Assembly: GCA_017303735.1 (NCBI GenBank)
Contig: JAFLCF010000071.1
Coordinates: 1 to 20,162 of the forward strand
Source of the DNA: Anaerolineae bacterium
GTDB lineage: Bacteria > Chloroflexota > Anaerolineae > Anaerolineales > Villigracilaceae
DNA: 20,162 bases
Direction: 5' to 3'
The stretch's first letter is position 1; each line of letters opens with the position of its first letter. The notes under the pieces are model-generated. The model saw nothing but the letters and a program-made list of their open reading frames with translations, was not told the origin of the DNA and ran no database searches. Position numbers and translations under genes: made by a program. Shown one piece after another: positions 13,392 to 20,162 of this stretch.

Positions 13392-13451
13392 TGCTTCTCC
13401 TGATAACGATAAATAATTATTGACGACTTCCCAATTATCTCCATACCCTGT

Positions 13452-13493
13452 AAAAATAAAATCCCCTAATCGGGGTGACCCGAATAGGGGACA
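13452..13493 (-). terminator. Intrinsic terminator of the sigma/anti-sigma operon
   Basis: CCCCTAATCGGG pairs with CCCGAATAGGGG (one mismatch) around a short loop at about 13463-13490. The minus-strand tail TTTTATTTTT is U-rich. It lies about 28 bases after the anti-sigma stop codon. Confidence 0.85.
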
Positions 13494-13518
13494 AAAACCA
13501 TTTGTACTAAAACAGTAA

Positions 13519-14265
13519 CTATCGCCACCTGCTACGCGCGAATAAACGCATGAACCATAGGATGACTCCGCCTGCGATGCTGATGAAGAGGAACAGCAGA
13601 GTCCAATTAAAGGGAGCAGGCGCTTCTTCCTCCGCCGGGGCTTGGTTCGCTGTTTCTGCGGCTTCATCTGGCGCTGCAGCTTCTGGTTCTCCCTCTTTGG
13701 TTGCTGGCGTTTCTGCAATGCGTGTTGTCTCTGTCGCCATTGGAGCAGATTCTGCGGTGGTGACTGGGGCGGCATCCATGGGAGCTGCCTCTTCGGTGGC
13801 GGCAGGTTCAGCGGCTTGCATGAAGGCTTCTTCAGTGGCGGCTGGGGCTTCTTCCATGGCAGCTTCTTCGCAGGGTCCATCACATCCGCCGCCACCACCC
13901 ATGCCGCCATAAGTGGCAGGTGCGGCGGCTCCACCAAAACCAAGGCTAAAGAAGGGAGTCACTGTATTGGCTGTGAATGAGCACATAAATAGAATTGCAG
14001 CGAACACAGTTGCGAATCGGAAGAGTGGATAGCTGCGCGGCAGGGGCGGTTTGAGTCCCACCATTTGGCGGGTGAGCGTGAAGTTGCGTGGAGCCTTGCG
14101 TGTGGGCAGTTTGCGGAGGATGCCCCGGGCGGCGCTTAAATCTCGCAGCGCTGATTCAAGCTCCGGGTCCGATTTGAGGCGGGCTTCCATTTGCGCTGCA
14201 TCCGATGCGCTGAGCTGTCCATCCAGATATGCGGAGAGGTTTTCAATATCGCGGAAATTTTTCAT
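13519..14265 (-). CDS. Membrane anti-sigma factor lacking a zinc motif
   Basis: This 248-residue protein starts with a helical anti-sigma domain (IENLSAYLDGQLSASDAAQM, then LESALRDLSAARGILRKLP). It resembles the RsiW/zf-HC2 group but has no H-x3-C-x2-C zinc motif. TM 1 is about 80-99 (YPLFRFATVFAAILFMCSFT). A glycine run with CDGPC (121-132) and a long alanine/glutamate-rich linker follow, then TM 2 near 220-242 and a basic end (RLFARSRWR). The start overlaps the sigma gene stop by 4 bases (ATGA) and has GAGGAG upstream, the usual coupling of a sigma factor to its inhibitor. The acidic linker is probably extracytoplasmic and may be the sensing part. Confidence 0.85.
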   Translation of the reverse strand: MKNFRDIENLSAYLDGQLSASDAAQMEARLKSDPELESALRDLSAARGILRKLPTRKAPRNFTLTRQMVGLKPPLPRSYPLFRFATVFAAILFMCSFTANTVTPFFSLGFGGAAAPATYGGMGGGGGCDGPCEEAAMEEAPAATEEAFMQAAEPAATEEAAPMDAAPVTTAESAPMATETTRIAETPATKEGEPEAAAPDEAAETANQAPAEEEAPAPFNWTLLFLFISIAGGVILWFMRLFARSRWR

Positions 14266-14870
14266 CTTGCTTTCTCCTCATCTAGACGAAATGAAGAGGG
14301 CAAAAGTTCCTCGAAGGAACGCAAACATTCACGCAGCCTTACACGCGCGCGAGCGAGTCGACTTTTGATGGTGCCGAGGGGAACACGTTCTGCAACAGCA
14401 ACTTCGGTATAGTCGAGCCCTTGCACATCGGCAAGCACCACCACGGTACGGAATTCGGTGGGCAATGCATTAAGGCAGTGTTGAATAGCATGTTCGAGTT
14501 CATCGGCTTCGGCTTTTTGCGCGGGGGTCATGCTTTTATCGGCGAGCCACTTGGGCGAATCCATTTCTTCGCCGTCGCTGGTTTCAGGCTCAAGCGGCGT
14601 GGTGGGACGGCGTTTCTGGCGGCGCAGCTCATCAAGGCAGGCATTCGTGACTGTGCGCAGAATCCACGCTTTGAATGAACCACCGCGAAAGGATTTGATG
14701 CTTTGGAAGGCAGAAATAAAGGCTTCTTGTGCGGCATCTTGTGCAATGTCTTCATCGCCAAGGACGCGTACAGCGGTGTTGAAGACTGCATCTTGATAAT
14801 GCAGAATGAGCGTGTTGAATGCGTTCAGGTCGCCTTGTTGTGCAGAGGTGATAAGGGCGGTTTCATCCAT
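14262..14870 (-). CDS. ECF-type RNA polymerase sigma factor (sigma-70 family)
   Basis: This 202-residue protein has the two ECF domains. Sigma-2 spans about 10-85 (DAAQEAFISAFQSIKSFRGGSFKAWILRTVTNACLDELRRQKRR). Sigma-4 spans about 128-187 (CLNALPTEFRTVVVLADVQGLDYTEVA, then VPLGTIKSRLARARVRLRECL). A charged linker of about 40 residues separates them. No sigma-1.1 or sigma-3 region is present. The overlapping downstream gene encodes its likely membrane anti-sigma factor. The start lacks a ribosome site; TAAAAT lies six bases before the ATG, so it may be leaderless, with a promoter inside the 19-base gap to DUF3054. Target promoters are unknown. Confidence 0.92.
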   Translation of the reverse strand: MDETALITSAQQGDLNAFNTLILHYQDAVFNTAVRVLGDEDIAQDAAQEAFISAFQSIKSFRGGSFKAWILRTVTNACLDELRRQKRRPTTPLEPETSDGEEMDSPKWLADKSMTPAQKAEADELEHAIQHCLNALPTEFRTVVVLADVQGLDYTEVAVAERVPLGTIKSRLARARVRLRECLRSFEELLPSSFRLDEEKAR

Positions 14871-14889
14871 GGCTTTATTTTACTCGTCT

Positions 14890-15270
14890 TTATTTTGTGC
14901 GACGTGAAATATAAAAGTGAAGACCGCGCCAGAGAAGCATACCAAGCGTATTTGTACTGCCAAGAGCAAGGGCGAAGATGGGCAACCCGGCTGAATTTAA
15001 CCATGCGGCTCTCAAGATGACTGCGAAAGGCGTTACGAATAGCATGACAAGCAGAATGCGCAGAAGGTTCTTTGGAGTTGATATCACGGCATCATCGAAC
15101 AGACCCAGCCAGGGGGCAAGTACGAACCAACCGAAAGCCATTGGCACAAACGATGCCGCCATGCGCGGAAGGAAAGACAAACCCGTCTCGCCGTGTGTGG
15201 CAAAGCCAATGATGGTCAGCAAGGCAAGTGTGATGATATCGCCGAGGATGAGGATGGATTTTTTGTTCAA
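14890..15270 (-). CDS. DUF3054-family membrane protein
   Basis: This 126-residue protein has about four TM segments: ILILGDIITLALLTIIGFAT, FVPMAFGWFVLAPWL, LLRILLVMLFVTPFAVILRA and IFALALGSTNTLGMLLWRGL. The GFATHGE loop and the RMAASFVPMAFGWF stretch match the DUF3054 pattern as I know it. It uses a TTG start at 15268-15270, with AGGA seven bases upstream, placed directly after the U-tract of the der terminator. Function unknown. The ECF sigma gene follows 19 bases later. Confidence 0.78.
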   Translation of the reverse strand: MNKKSILILGDIITLALLTIIGFATHGETGLSFLPRMAASFVPMAFGWFVLAPWLGLFDDAVISTPKNLLRILLVMLFVTPFAVILRAAWLNSAGLPIFALALGSTNTLGMLLWRGLHFYISRRTK

Positions 15271-15280
15271 ATGGAATTCC

Positions 15281-15318
15281 TAAAAAGGTGACAGTCACTT
15301 TAAAAGTGACTGTCACCT
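15281..15318 (-). terminator. Intrinsic terminator of der
   Basis: A perfect 16-bp stem (AGGTGACAGTCACTTT at 15286-15301 with 15303-15318) has five U residues after it in the minus-strand RNA (15281-15285). It lies nine bases after the der stop codon. Its AGGTGAC core also occurs in the hairpin at 6246-6292. Confidence 0.9.
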
Positions 15319-15326
15319 GAATGTAA

Positions 15327-16691
15327 TTATTCTCTTCGTCCCTTCAGCACGATCCGAATCGGTGTTCCTAAAAAGCCATATTCGGCGCGGATCTGATTCT
15401 CGAGATAGCGCATATAGGTAAAGTGCATGAGCGACGGTTCGTTGACGTAGATCATGAAGGTCGGCGGGTCACTGCGGACTTGGGTGCCATAATACATGCG
15501 CAAAGCACGCCCCGCATGAGTTGGGTGCGGATGCGCGTCTTGTGCTTTATGAATGATCTCATTGATCTTGGAGGTCGTCAGCCGTGCGAGGCGTTCTTCC
15601 TGAACACGTAATGCCAGCGGCATCACCTGGTCCACCCGTTGACCGGTCTTGGCAGAGATATAAAGAATCGGGACGTATGAAACGAAGTTCAAGTCATTGA
15701 GAATTTTTTCTGTGTAGGCATCCATGGTGGTGCCGTCTTTTTCGATGGCATCCCATTTATTGACCAGCACCACGCAGGATTTCCATTCGTCTTTGATAAA
15801 GCCAGCGATATGCGCGTCTTGTGAGGTGATGCCGGTGGTGGCGTCGATCATTAACAAGGAGACATCGGCACGTTCGATGGCTTTGAAGGAGCGAATGACG
15901 CTGTATTCTTCCACGCCTTTTTCGATCTTTCCGCGCCGACGGATGCCAGCCGTGTCGATCAGGGTGATGGGCAGCCCGTCGAATTCGATCTGCATGTCGA
16001 TGGCATCGCGGGTCGTCCCGGCAATCGGGCTGACGATCACTCGTTCCTTGCCGACCAATTTATTAAGCAGACTCGATTTACCTGCATTCGGTTTGCCGAC
16101 GATGGCGATCTTGATATTGTTATCTTCTTCATCTTCTTTTTGTTCGGGGAAGGCAGCCACGAGTGCATCGAGCAGGTCACCGGTGTTGGTACCATGAATG
16201 GCAGAAACAGCGTACGGTTCGCCCAAGCCAAGTTCGTAAAATTCTGAAACCTGATCGCGGCGATCTCTTGATTCACATTTATTCACAACCAGAAAGGTCG
16301 GTGGCAGGAAGGTGCCATCTGGTTGTTTTCTTTGCATGCGGCGCAGAATGTCTGCTACTTCGCGATCTGGTTCGGTGACGCCGGTCTCAACATCCACCAC
16401 GAACAGAATCGAATCTGCTTCTTGAATGGCAGCTTGTGCTTGCAGGCGGATGTCTTCGATAAAATCAACGGAACCAATCGAGAGCGGAGTCCGACCGCCG
16501 TGTGTCGGGTCAATGCCGCCTGTATCTACGACAGTAAATGCGCGGGAATTCCATTCCGCATCGCCAAAAAGACGGTCGCGTGTGGTGCCGGGGGTGTCGT
16601 CAACAATTGCCATCCGCTCGCCAACGAGACGGTTAAAAAGTGTGGATTTACCGACGTTTGGTCGGCCAACAAGTGCAACAATGGGTTTCAT
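15327..16691 (-). CDS. der: Ribosome-assembly GTPase Der (EngA)
   Basis: This 454-residue protein has two tandem GTPase domains and the KH-like C-terminal domain that define Der, needed for 50S subunit maturation. Domain 1: GRPNVGKST (9-17), DTPGTTRD, DTGG (56-59), NKCE (137-140). Domain 2: GKPNAGKSS (199-207), SPIAGTTRD, DTAGI (246-250), NKWD (311-314), SAKTG. The C-terminal domain ends with GFLGTPIRIVLKGRRE, the expected closing motif. A small insertion (DPTHGGRTPLSIGSVD) lies in switch II of domain 1. No ribosome site precedes the ATG; TAAAAT at 16698-16703 lies six bases upstream, as in other leaderless candidates here. Confidence 0.97.
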   Translation of the reverse strand: MKPIVALVGRPNVGKSTLFNRLVGERMAIVDDTPGTTRDRLFGDAEWNSRAFTVVDTGGIDPTHGGRTPLSIGSVDFIEDIRLQAQAAIQEADSILFVVDVETGVTEPDREVADILRRMQRKQPDGTFLPPTFLVVNKCESRDRRDQVSEFYELGLGEPYAVSAIHGTNTGDLLDALVAAFPEQKEDEEDNNIKIAIVGKPNAGKSSLLNKLVGKERVIVSPIAGTTRDAIDMQIEFDGLPITLIDTAGIRRRGKIEKGVEEYSVIRSFKAIERADVSLLMIDATTGITSQDAHIAGFIKDEWKSCVVLVNKWDAIEKDGTTMDAYTEKILNDLNFVSYVPILYISAKTGQRVDQVMPLALRVQEERLARLTTSKINEIIHKAQDAHPHPTHAGRALRMYYGTQVRSDPPTFMIYVNEPSLMHFTYMRYLENQIRAEYGFLGTPIRIVLKGRRE

Positions 16692-16697
16692 AAGTTT

Positions 16698-16703
16698 ATT
16701 TTA
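16698..16703 (-). promoter_or_regulatory. Probable -10 box for a leaderless der transcript
   Basis: TAAAAT on the minus strand is followed by six bases (AAACTT) and the der ATG, the same spacing as TATAAT-N6-ATG at arsR. No clear -35 hexamer is present. Confidence 0.45.
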
Positions 16704-16750
16704 CTTTCTCTTTTACGTTCAAGCTTGTCTGGTACGCAAGGTCGCCAAGT

Positions 16751-16785
16751 ATAAGGCATTTCCCGTCATTGCGAGGGTGCATTTG
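16751..16785. repeat. Possible remnant of a dispersed GTCATTGCGAGG-type repeat
   Basis: The cdaR-der gap contains CCCGTCATTGCGAGGG. This resembles a dispersed repeat string known from many bacterial genomes, but only the core is present and no second arm is seen. Otherwise the gap holds nothing recognisable. Confidence 0.25.
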
Positions 16786-16796
16786 TTTATTCGGTT

Positions 16797-18056
16797 TTAT
16801 GGGGTTGGGGTCGGCGAAGGCGTGGGTGTACTTGCATCCAGCGGAGTTAACGTTACTTCGATCGTGTTTGGCAGAATCGACTCGACCACGACATTAGATA
16901 TTAAAACTTCTACAGTGGGTGAAAGTTGATAGATACCCGCGGAGAGACCTGTCAGGTCCACGCTAACGCGCACCGATTGGCGGGTAAGGGTTTCCAATAA
17001 AGGTAGCGGACCCGAAAGAATAATATCCACGTCCGTCGGCGAGATCTGCACATTCAGATCGCTTTCCAGCCCAACGATCTCAATACTCTGGCTTGAAAGG
17101 GTCACACTGCTTTCGATCGGCGAGACACCCGCTTGAACCAACACGGTCTGTTCACCGATCACAGAAATGCCAGCAGGCAGGCTCAACCTCAGACGTGTGG
17201 CAATATCCTCCTGCGCGTTTTGCAGGTCGAGCGGCTGGGTTTCCAACACGCCTGGCAAACTGTTCACCAAAGCTGGATCTTCAGAATAGATCGTAACCAC
17301 CGGCGGCGAAACCGAAATATCCGTCAAACGGTATCCGCTTGCAACACGCCCAAGTGTAGTGACTTTCACTGCCACATCTCGATACCCGCCCTGTTGGGTG
17401 ACGGGTAAAACCACATGCACAGTTTCAGGTGATACGCTGACGCCACTTACCGGTTGACCACGGTCATCAAGCGCCTCTACCCTAATGAACTGATCGAAAT
17501 CTTCTCGGATGCGATTCAAGTCGATGGAAACCCGGGCACGCGTCACTTTCTGGACCTGAGACTGGGCGCCAGACACGACAACTTTTACAGGATCCAGACT
17601 TATCTCTCCCACCTGATACCCAATGGCAACTTCCCCGGCGATGCGCAGGTCTACATCCATGGGTTTGGTGATGAGTGTTTCCAATGTAAAGGGAATCGTC
17701 AACGGAGAAACAGAAACGATCTGAACCGGGCGTGCATTGACTTGGATTTGAAGATCGAGGGTATGGTCTCCGGCGCTCAAACCGGAAATATCTAAAATGG
17801 CGCGCACGATCTGCGGGTCGGCTTCGATCAACGTCCATACTGACCTGGGTGCGCGCAGGGTCACATCCACATCTCGCGGAATGGCTTTGCTGAAGATCAA
17901 ATTCGATGGCTGCCCGATCACTTCTATGGGAATAGGTGCTGCCAGTGTACGGGTCTGGTCGGGGTCGGCGGAGGTAACCGAAGAGATCCACACAGCCGAA
18001 GCCAATGCGAATGCCCAAAAGAACGTGCGGTAATTTTCTGCGACCCAGCGGATCAT
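16797..18056 (-). CDS. cdaR: YbbR-repeat regulator of diadenylate cyclase (CdaR)
   Basis: This 419-residue protein is the likely membrane partner of CdaA. One N-terminal anchor (about 10-26, TFFWAFALASAVWISSV) is followed by four YbbR-type repeats, about 35-125, 126-220, 221-315 and 316-408. Each carries the pattern of a strand, an SP-x-x-V-x-V stretch and a D-L-x-x strand (for example ISLDPVKVVVSGAQSQV). The tail is a threonine/proline stretch (TPTPSPTPTP). The repeats should lie outside the membrane. I chose the ATG at 18054-18056, where MIRWVAENYRTFF begins as in other YbbR proteins; the longer frame overlaps cdaA. It starts 7 bases after the cdaA stop. CdaR proteins tune CdaA activity. 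Confidence 0.9.
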   Translation of the reverse strand: MIRWVAENYRTFFWAFALASAVWISSVTSADPDQTRTLAAPIPIEVIGQPSNLIFSKAIPRDVDVTLRAPRSVWTLIEADPQIVRAILDISGLSAGDHTLDLQIQVNARPVQIVSVSPLTIPFTLETLITKPMDVDLRIAGEVAIGYQVGEISLDPVKVVVSGAQSQVQKVTRARVSIDLNRIREDFDQFIRVEALDDRGQPVSGVSVSPETVHVVLPVTQQGGYRDVAVKVTTLGRVASGYRLTDISVSPPVVTIYSEDPALVNSLPGVLETQPLDLQNAQEDIATRLRLSLPAGISVIGEQTVLVQAGVSPIESSVTLSSQSIEIVGLESDLNVQISPTDVDIILSGPLPLLETLTRQSVRVSVDLTGLSAGIYQLSPTVEVLISNVVVESILPNTIEVTLTPLDASTPTPSPTPTP

Positions 18057-18063
18057 GGTGATT

Positions 18064-18936
18064 TTACTTTTCTTCCTTGCGTCGGATCCTGCCGGAGAAC
18101 AATCTCCCCAGGAGTCCTGTTTTCTTCTCTGCACCGTTCGGGCGGAAAAATGCAGCCAAAATGTTTTCCAGCCGTTCCGGGTCGAGGCGGCGCAGCATCC
18201 TGCCGGAGTGTGAGATCGAAATGGCGCCCGTCTCTTCTGAAACCACAATGGCGATGGCATCACTCACTTCTGAGATCCCAAGCGAGGCACGGTGACGCAA
18301 TCCCATCTGACGTTCAGGTGTGCGGTTCAAAATTCCACTGGCAGAAAGCGGAAGCACACAAGATGCTGCCGCTACTTTTGAATCTCGGATAATCACACCG
18401 CCGTCATGCAGGGGAGTGTTCGGATAAAAGATCTGAAGCAATAATTCCGTTGTTACCTTGGCATTCAACTGCACGCCGGTTTGAATGAATTCGTCGAGAT
18501 GGTCCATCCGCTGCATGATGATCAACGCCCCATGTTGTCGGGCTGAAAGCCGCGTCGCTGCACCAACCACGGCGCGCAGGGTTTCTTCAAGGGCGAGGTC
18601 GGTCGTTTTCGTAGCAGCAGGCAGAAAGGTCCCAGCGCGACCGATGCGTTCCAACGTCCGGCGAATTTCTGGCGCAAAAATCACAGGCAGGGCAAGTAAC
18701 ATGGCGGGCAGGGCATTTCTTGCAAACCAGGAGAATGCAGGCAATTCCACTAGACTGGTGATCAACGTGATCGCCACGATCAACATGATCATTCCGCGCA
18801 ACAACGCCATGGCTTGTGTATCCCGCAGGGAATACAACAAGACAAAGAAAATCAGCGTGACGAGCATAATATCCAAGATGCTCAACCAGCTGACCCGTTG
18901 AAAAATGAAGAAGAGATTGTTCAGAAATTCTGTCAC
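18064..18936 (-). CDS. cdaA: Diadenylate cyclase CdaA (c-di-AMP synthase)
   Basis: This 290-residue enzyme joins two ATP into c-di-AMP. Three N-terminal TM segments (about 20-36, 44-62 and 72-88) precede the DAC domain. The catalytic motifs are PLHDGGVIIRD (175-185) and LRHRASLGISEVSDA (213-227), then VVSEETGAIS. The usual DGA reads DGG here; the catalytic aspartate D178 is retained. The C-terminus is basic (RLFSGRIRRKEEK). The start is a GTG at 18934-18936 without a clear ribosome site. cdaR follows after 7 bases, the conserved arrangement, but glmM, the usual third gene, is absent; coaE lies upstream instead. Confidence 0.95.
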   Translation of the reverse strand: MTEFLNNLFFIFQRVSWLSILDIMLVTLIFFVLLYSLRDTQAMALLRGMIMLIVAITLITSLVELPAFSWFARNALPAMLLALPVIFAPEIRRTLERIGRAGTFLPAATKTTDLALEETLRAVVGAATRLSARQHGALIIMQRMDHLDEFIQTGVQLNAKVTTELLLQIFYPNTPLHDGGVIIRDSKVAAASCVLPLSASGILNRTPERQMGLRHRASLGISEVSDAIAIVVSEETGAISISHSGRMLRRLDPERLENILAAFFRPNGAEKKTGLLGRLFSGRIRRKEEK

Positions 18937-18971
18937 GGGTAAATGGGACCGTTCTTTATTGCGGTAGTCGG

Positions 18972-18994
18972 GTCAGATCCGTCCCAAATCTGAC
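18972..18994. repeat. Small inverted repeat in the coaE-cdaA gap
   Basis: GTCAGAT (18972-18978) and ATCTGAC (18988-18994) flank a 9-base loop. No U-run follows on the minus strand, so it is not a clear terminator. The remainder of this 75-base gap holds two AAATGGGAC strings (one at the coaE stop) but no promoter I can support. Confidence 0.4.
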
Positions 18995-19011
18995 GAGACC
19001 AAACTCCAGAT

Positions 19012-20151
19012 TTAAATGGGACGCAGGACGCGATCCTGCCGTAGTTGCTTGAAAAATAATACACTGCCTGCTGCAGAGTCTGTTGCTGCTTCCTGCCAGG
19101 CTTGCACACCCAAACTATCGGGCGTTCGTTTTTCGTAGCCAAGTTTTTGCCAGAGGGCTTCCTGTGCTGCGAGAGAATCCAACGCAAAGATCAATGAGGC
19201 TTCGCTTTGCAATTCAGCCGATGCGTTTTCAACTCCTTTGATCAGGGTCTCCAGTGCCTTGGCAGTATCCAAATTATCTTCCATAAAAATATCTGTGGTC
19301 CGTGTCACCAGATTTTCCACCTGCCAACCTGCTACACCAACCATCTTGCCGTCCATTTGAAGCAGCATGTAGGCTTTGTCGCCGAAGCTTTCCATCACTT
19401 CGTCCACGTTCATCTTACGTTTGCCTTTGCTCAAACGGGTAATCAATTCTGCAATCGAAGAGGCATGTTTGGGCTTGCCGCGCTGCGTGGAGAACTCGCC
19501 GCTGCCAGCCGGCTTTTTCATGGTGAGCGTGTCTGGAGCCTCTTTTGCCCCAGGGACGACTTCCTTCCATGATTCATTAACCTGTTTCCAAAGGTCATCA
19601 TACGAACCTGTGTTCGTAATGACCATATTCGCCATGTTCACTTTCGCACTTTGCGGCGACTGTGCATGAATGCGTTCCTGGGCTTGTTCACGGCTGAAAC
19701 CGCGCTTGCGCATCAAACGTTCCACTTGGATAACTTCCGGCGCATTCGTAACCCAAACCGAGTCGCACATGGTACGCAGATCGCCTTCAAGCAGTTTGAT
19801 CGCTTCGATCACAACCACGGGCTGGGTGGCACGTTTGATCAGCATCTCCGTCGCCTGCCGCACCAGCGGGTGGACGATCTCCTCAAGCTGCCGCATGGCT
19901 TCCCCGTCGCCAAAGACCAGGTTACCAAGTTTCTGCCGGTCAATTTCGCCTTCACGATTGAGCAGCCATTTCCCAAACTTATCGATCACAGGCTGAAACC
20001 CCGGCGCACCCTTAGCGTAAGCGCGATGTGTAAGCGCATCGGCATCGATGGTGTATGCACCCAAATGCTCCAACATGCGGCGCACCACGCTCTTTCCAGT
20101 GGCGATGTTTCCGGTGAGACCAATGACGAATTTTCCGGGCAGGTTGCTCAA
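19012..20151 (-). CDS. coaE: Dephospho-CoA kinase with C-terminal GNAT-like domain
   Basis: Residues 1 to about 205 are CoaE, which phosphorylates dephospho-CoA in the last step of coenzyme A synthesis. Visible are the P-loop GLTGNIATGKS (11-21), DAD (36-38), EEIVHPLVR, the lid ERLMRKRGFSREQAQERIHAQ and VITNTGSYDDLWKQV. A typical CoaE is about 200 residues, so some 170 are extra. After a linker, about 225-379 looks like a GNAT acetyltransferase fold: MLLQMDGKMVGVAGWQVENLVTR strands and a late AQEALWQKLGYEKR. The acetyl-CoA loop (Q/R-x-x-G-x-G/A) is not recognisable, so that domain may bind CoA without catalysis. The start is a TTG at 20149-20151, with GAGGA six bases upstream at the window edge. 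Confidence 0.9.
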   Translation of the reverse strand: MSNLPGKFVIGLTGNIATGKSVVRRMLEHLGAYTIDADALTHRAYAKGAPGFQPVIDKFGKWLLNREGEIDRQKLGNLVFGDGEAMRQLEEIVHPLVRQATEMLIKRATQPVVVIEAIKLLEGDLRTMCDSVWVTNAPEVIQVERLMRKRGFSREQAQERIHAQSPQSAKVNMANMVITNTGSYDDLWKQVNESWKEVVPGAKEAPDTLTMKKPAGSGEFSTQRGKPKHASSIAELITRLSKGKRKMNVDEVMESFGDKAYMLLQMDGKMVGVAGWQVENLVTRTTDIFMEDNLDTAKALETLIKGVENASAELQSEASLIFALDSLAAQEALWQKLGYEKRTPDSLGVQAWQEAATDSAAGSVLFFKQLRQDRVLRPI

Positions 20152-20162
20152 AGTATTTCCTC

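Noticed and set aside
13403..13431. ECF-type promoter (GGAAGT-N17-CGTTAT) before the secreted protein gene, linking it to the sigma factor
   Set aside because: The predicted start would fall at the Shine-Dalgarno, leaving no usable leader, and the -35 is only partly consensus.
13392..13943. N-terminal extension of the secreted proline-rich protein (to 13943)
   Set aside because: The extra 184 residues are a low-complexity shadow of the anti-sigma gene and include the terminator. The true start follows AGGAG and begins a signal peptide.
18057..18263. Extension of cdaR into cdaA
   Set aside because: It overlaps the conserved end of cdaA in another frame. MIRWVAENYRTFF is the natural YbbR-protein start.
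1..20162. CRISPR array, tRNA or rRNA genes, insertion sequences, prophage
   Set aside because: I looked for regularly spaced direct repeats, cloverleaf-like stretches, rRNA strings, transposase or integrase motifs on both strands and saw none. The repeats found are hairpins, not arrays.

Overview
This 20.2 kb window looks like chromosomal DNA of a Chloroflexota bacterium of the Anaerolineae type. This is inferred from gene content and style, not from a marker gene: DUF11- and LysM-rich secreted proteins with proline/threonine linkers, a cdaA-cdaR pair beside coaE and der, and probable leaderless genes. Every gene I can support lies on the minus strand, so transcription runs from high to low coordinates.

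Layout in the direction of transcription. (1) 20151-16797: a dephospho-CoA kinase with an extra C-terminal GNAT-like domain, then the c-di-AMP synthase CdaA and its YbbR-repeat partner CdaR, 7 bases apart. (2) 16691-13519: the ribosome-assembly GTPase Der, a strong terminator, a DUF3054 membrane protein, an ECF sigma factor and its overlapping membrane anti-sigma factor, then a terminator. (3) 13391-11710: a secreted proline-rich protein, a zinc-ribbon Nudix hydrolase and a VOC protein, then a terminator. (4) 11459-8509: two overlapping two-TM proteins of matching design followed by a GlmS-family enzyme with an altered glutaminase motif. (5) 8308-7304: a VOC protein and a small membrane protein. 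(6) 7108-3629: three successive LysM-type envelope proteins (secreted LysM-LysM-SH3, a signal-less LysM-SH3, and a DUF11/LysM lipoprotein), each closed by its own hairpin. (7) 3528-1720: a PepF-type M3 oligopeptidase. (8) 1618-239: an arsenic island, see below. (9) 101-1: the start of a TetR-family regulator with its promoter and an 18-bp perfect palindromic operator.

The most interesting part is the arsenic island. It holds arsR, a 27-residue cysteine-rich micropeptide gene (1141-1224) and the As(III) methyltransferase arsM. Each of the three has its own copy of the same 16-bp inverted repeat (ATAGA-N6-TCTAT) upstream, and hairpins separate the units. The arsR copy fills the spacer of a consensus promoter whose predicted start site is the A of the arsR ATG, so arsR is probably leaderless. 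The best reading is a small arsenite-responsive regulon in which a metallothionein-like peptide works beside ArsM.

Much of the intergenic DNA is palindromic. Some hairpins are clear intrinsic terminators. Others (1663-1714, 8429-8497, 11543-11677) look like dispersed repeats. No stretch over 300 bases lacks a gene.
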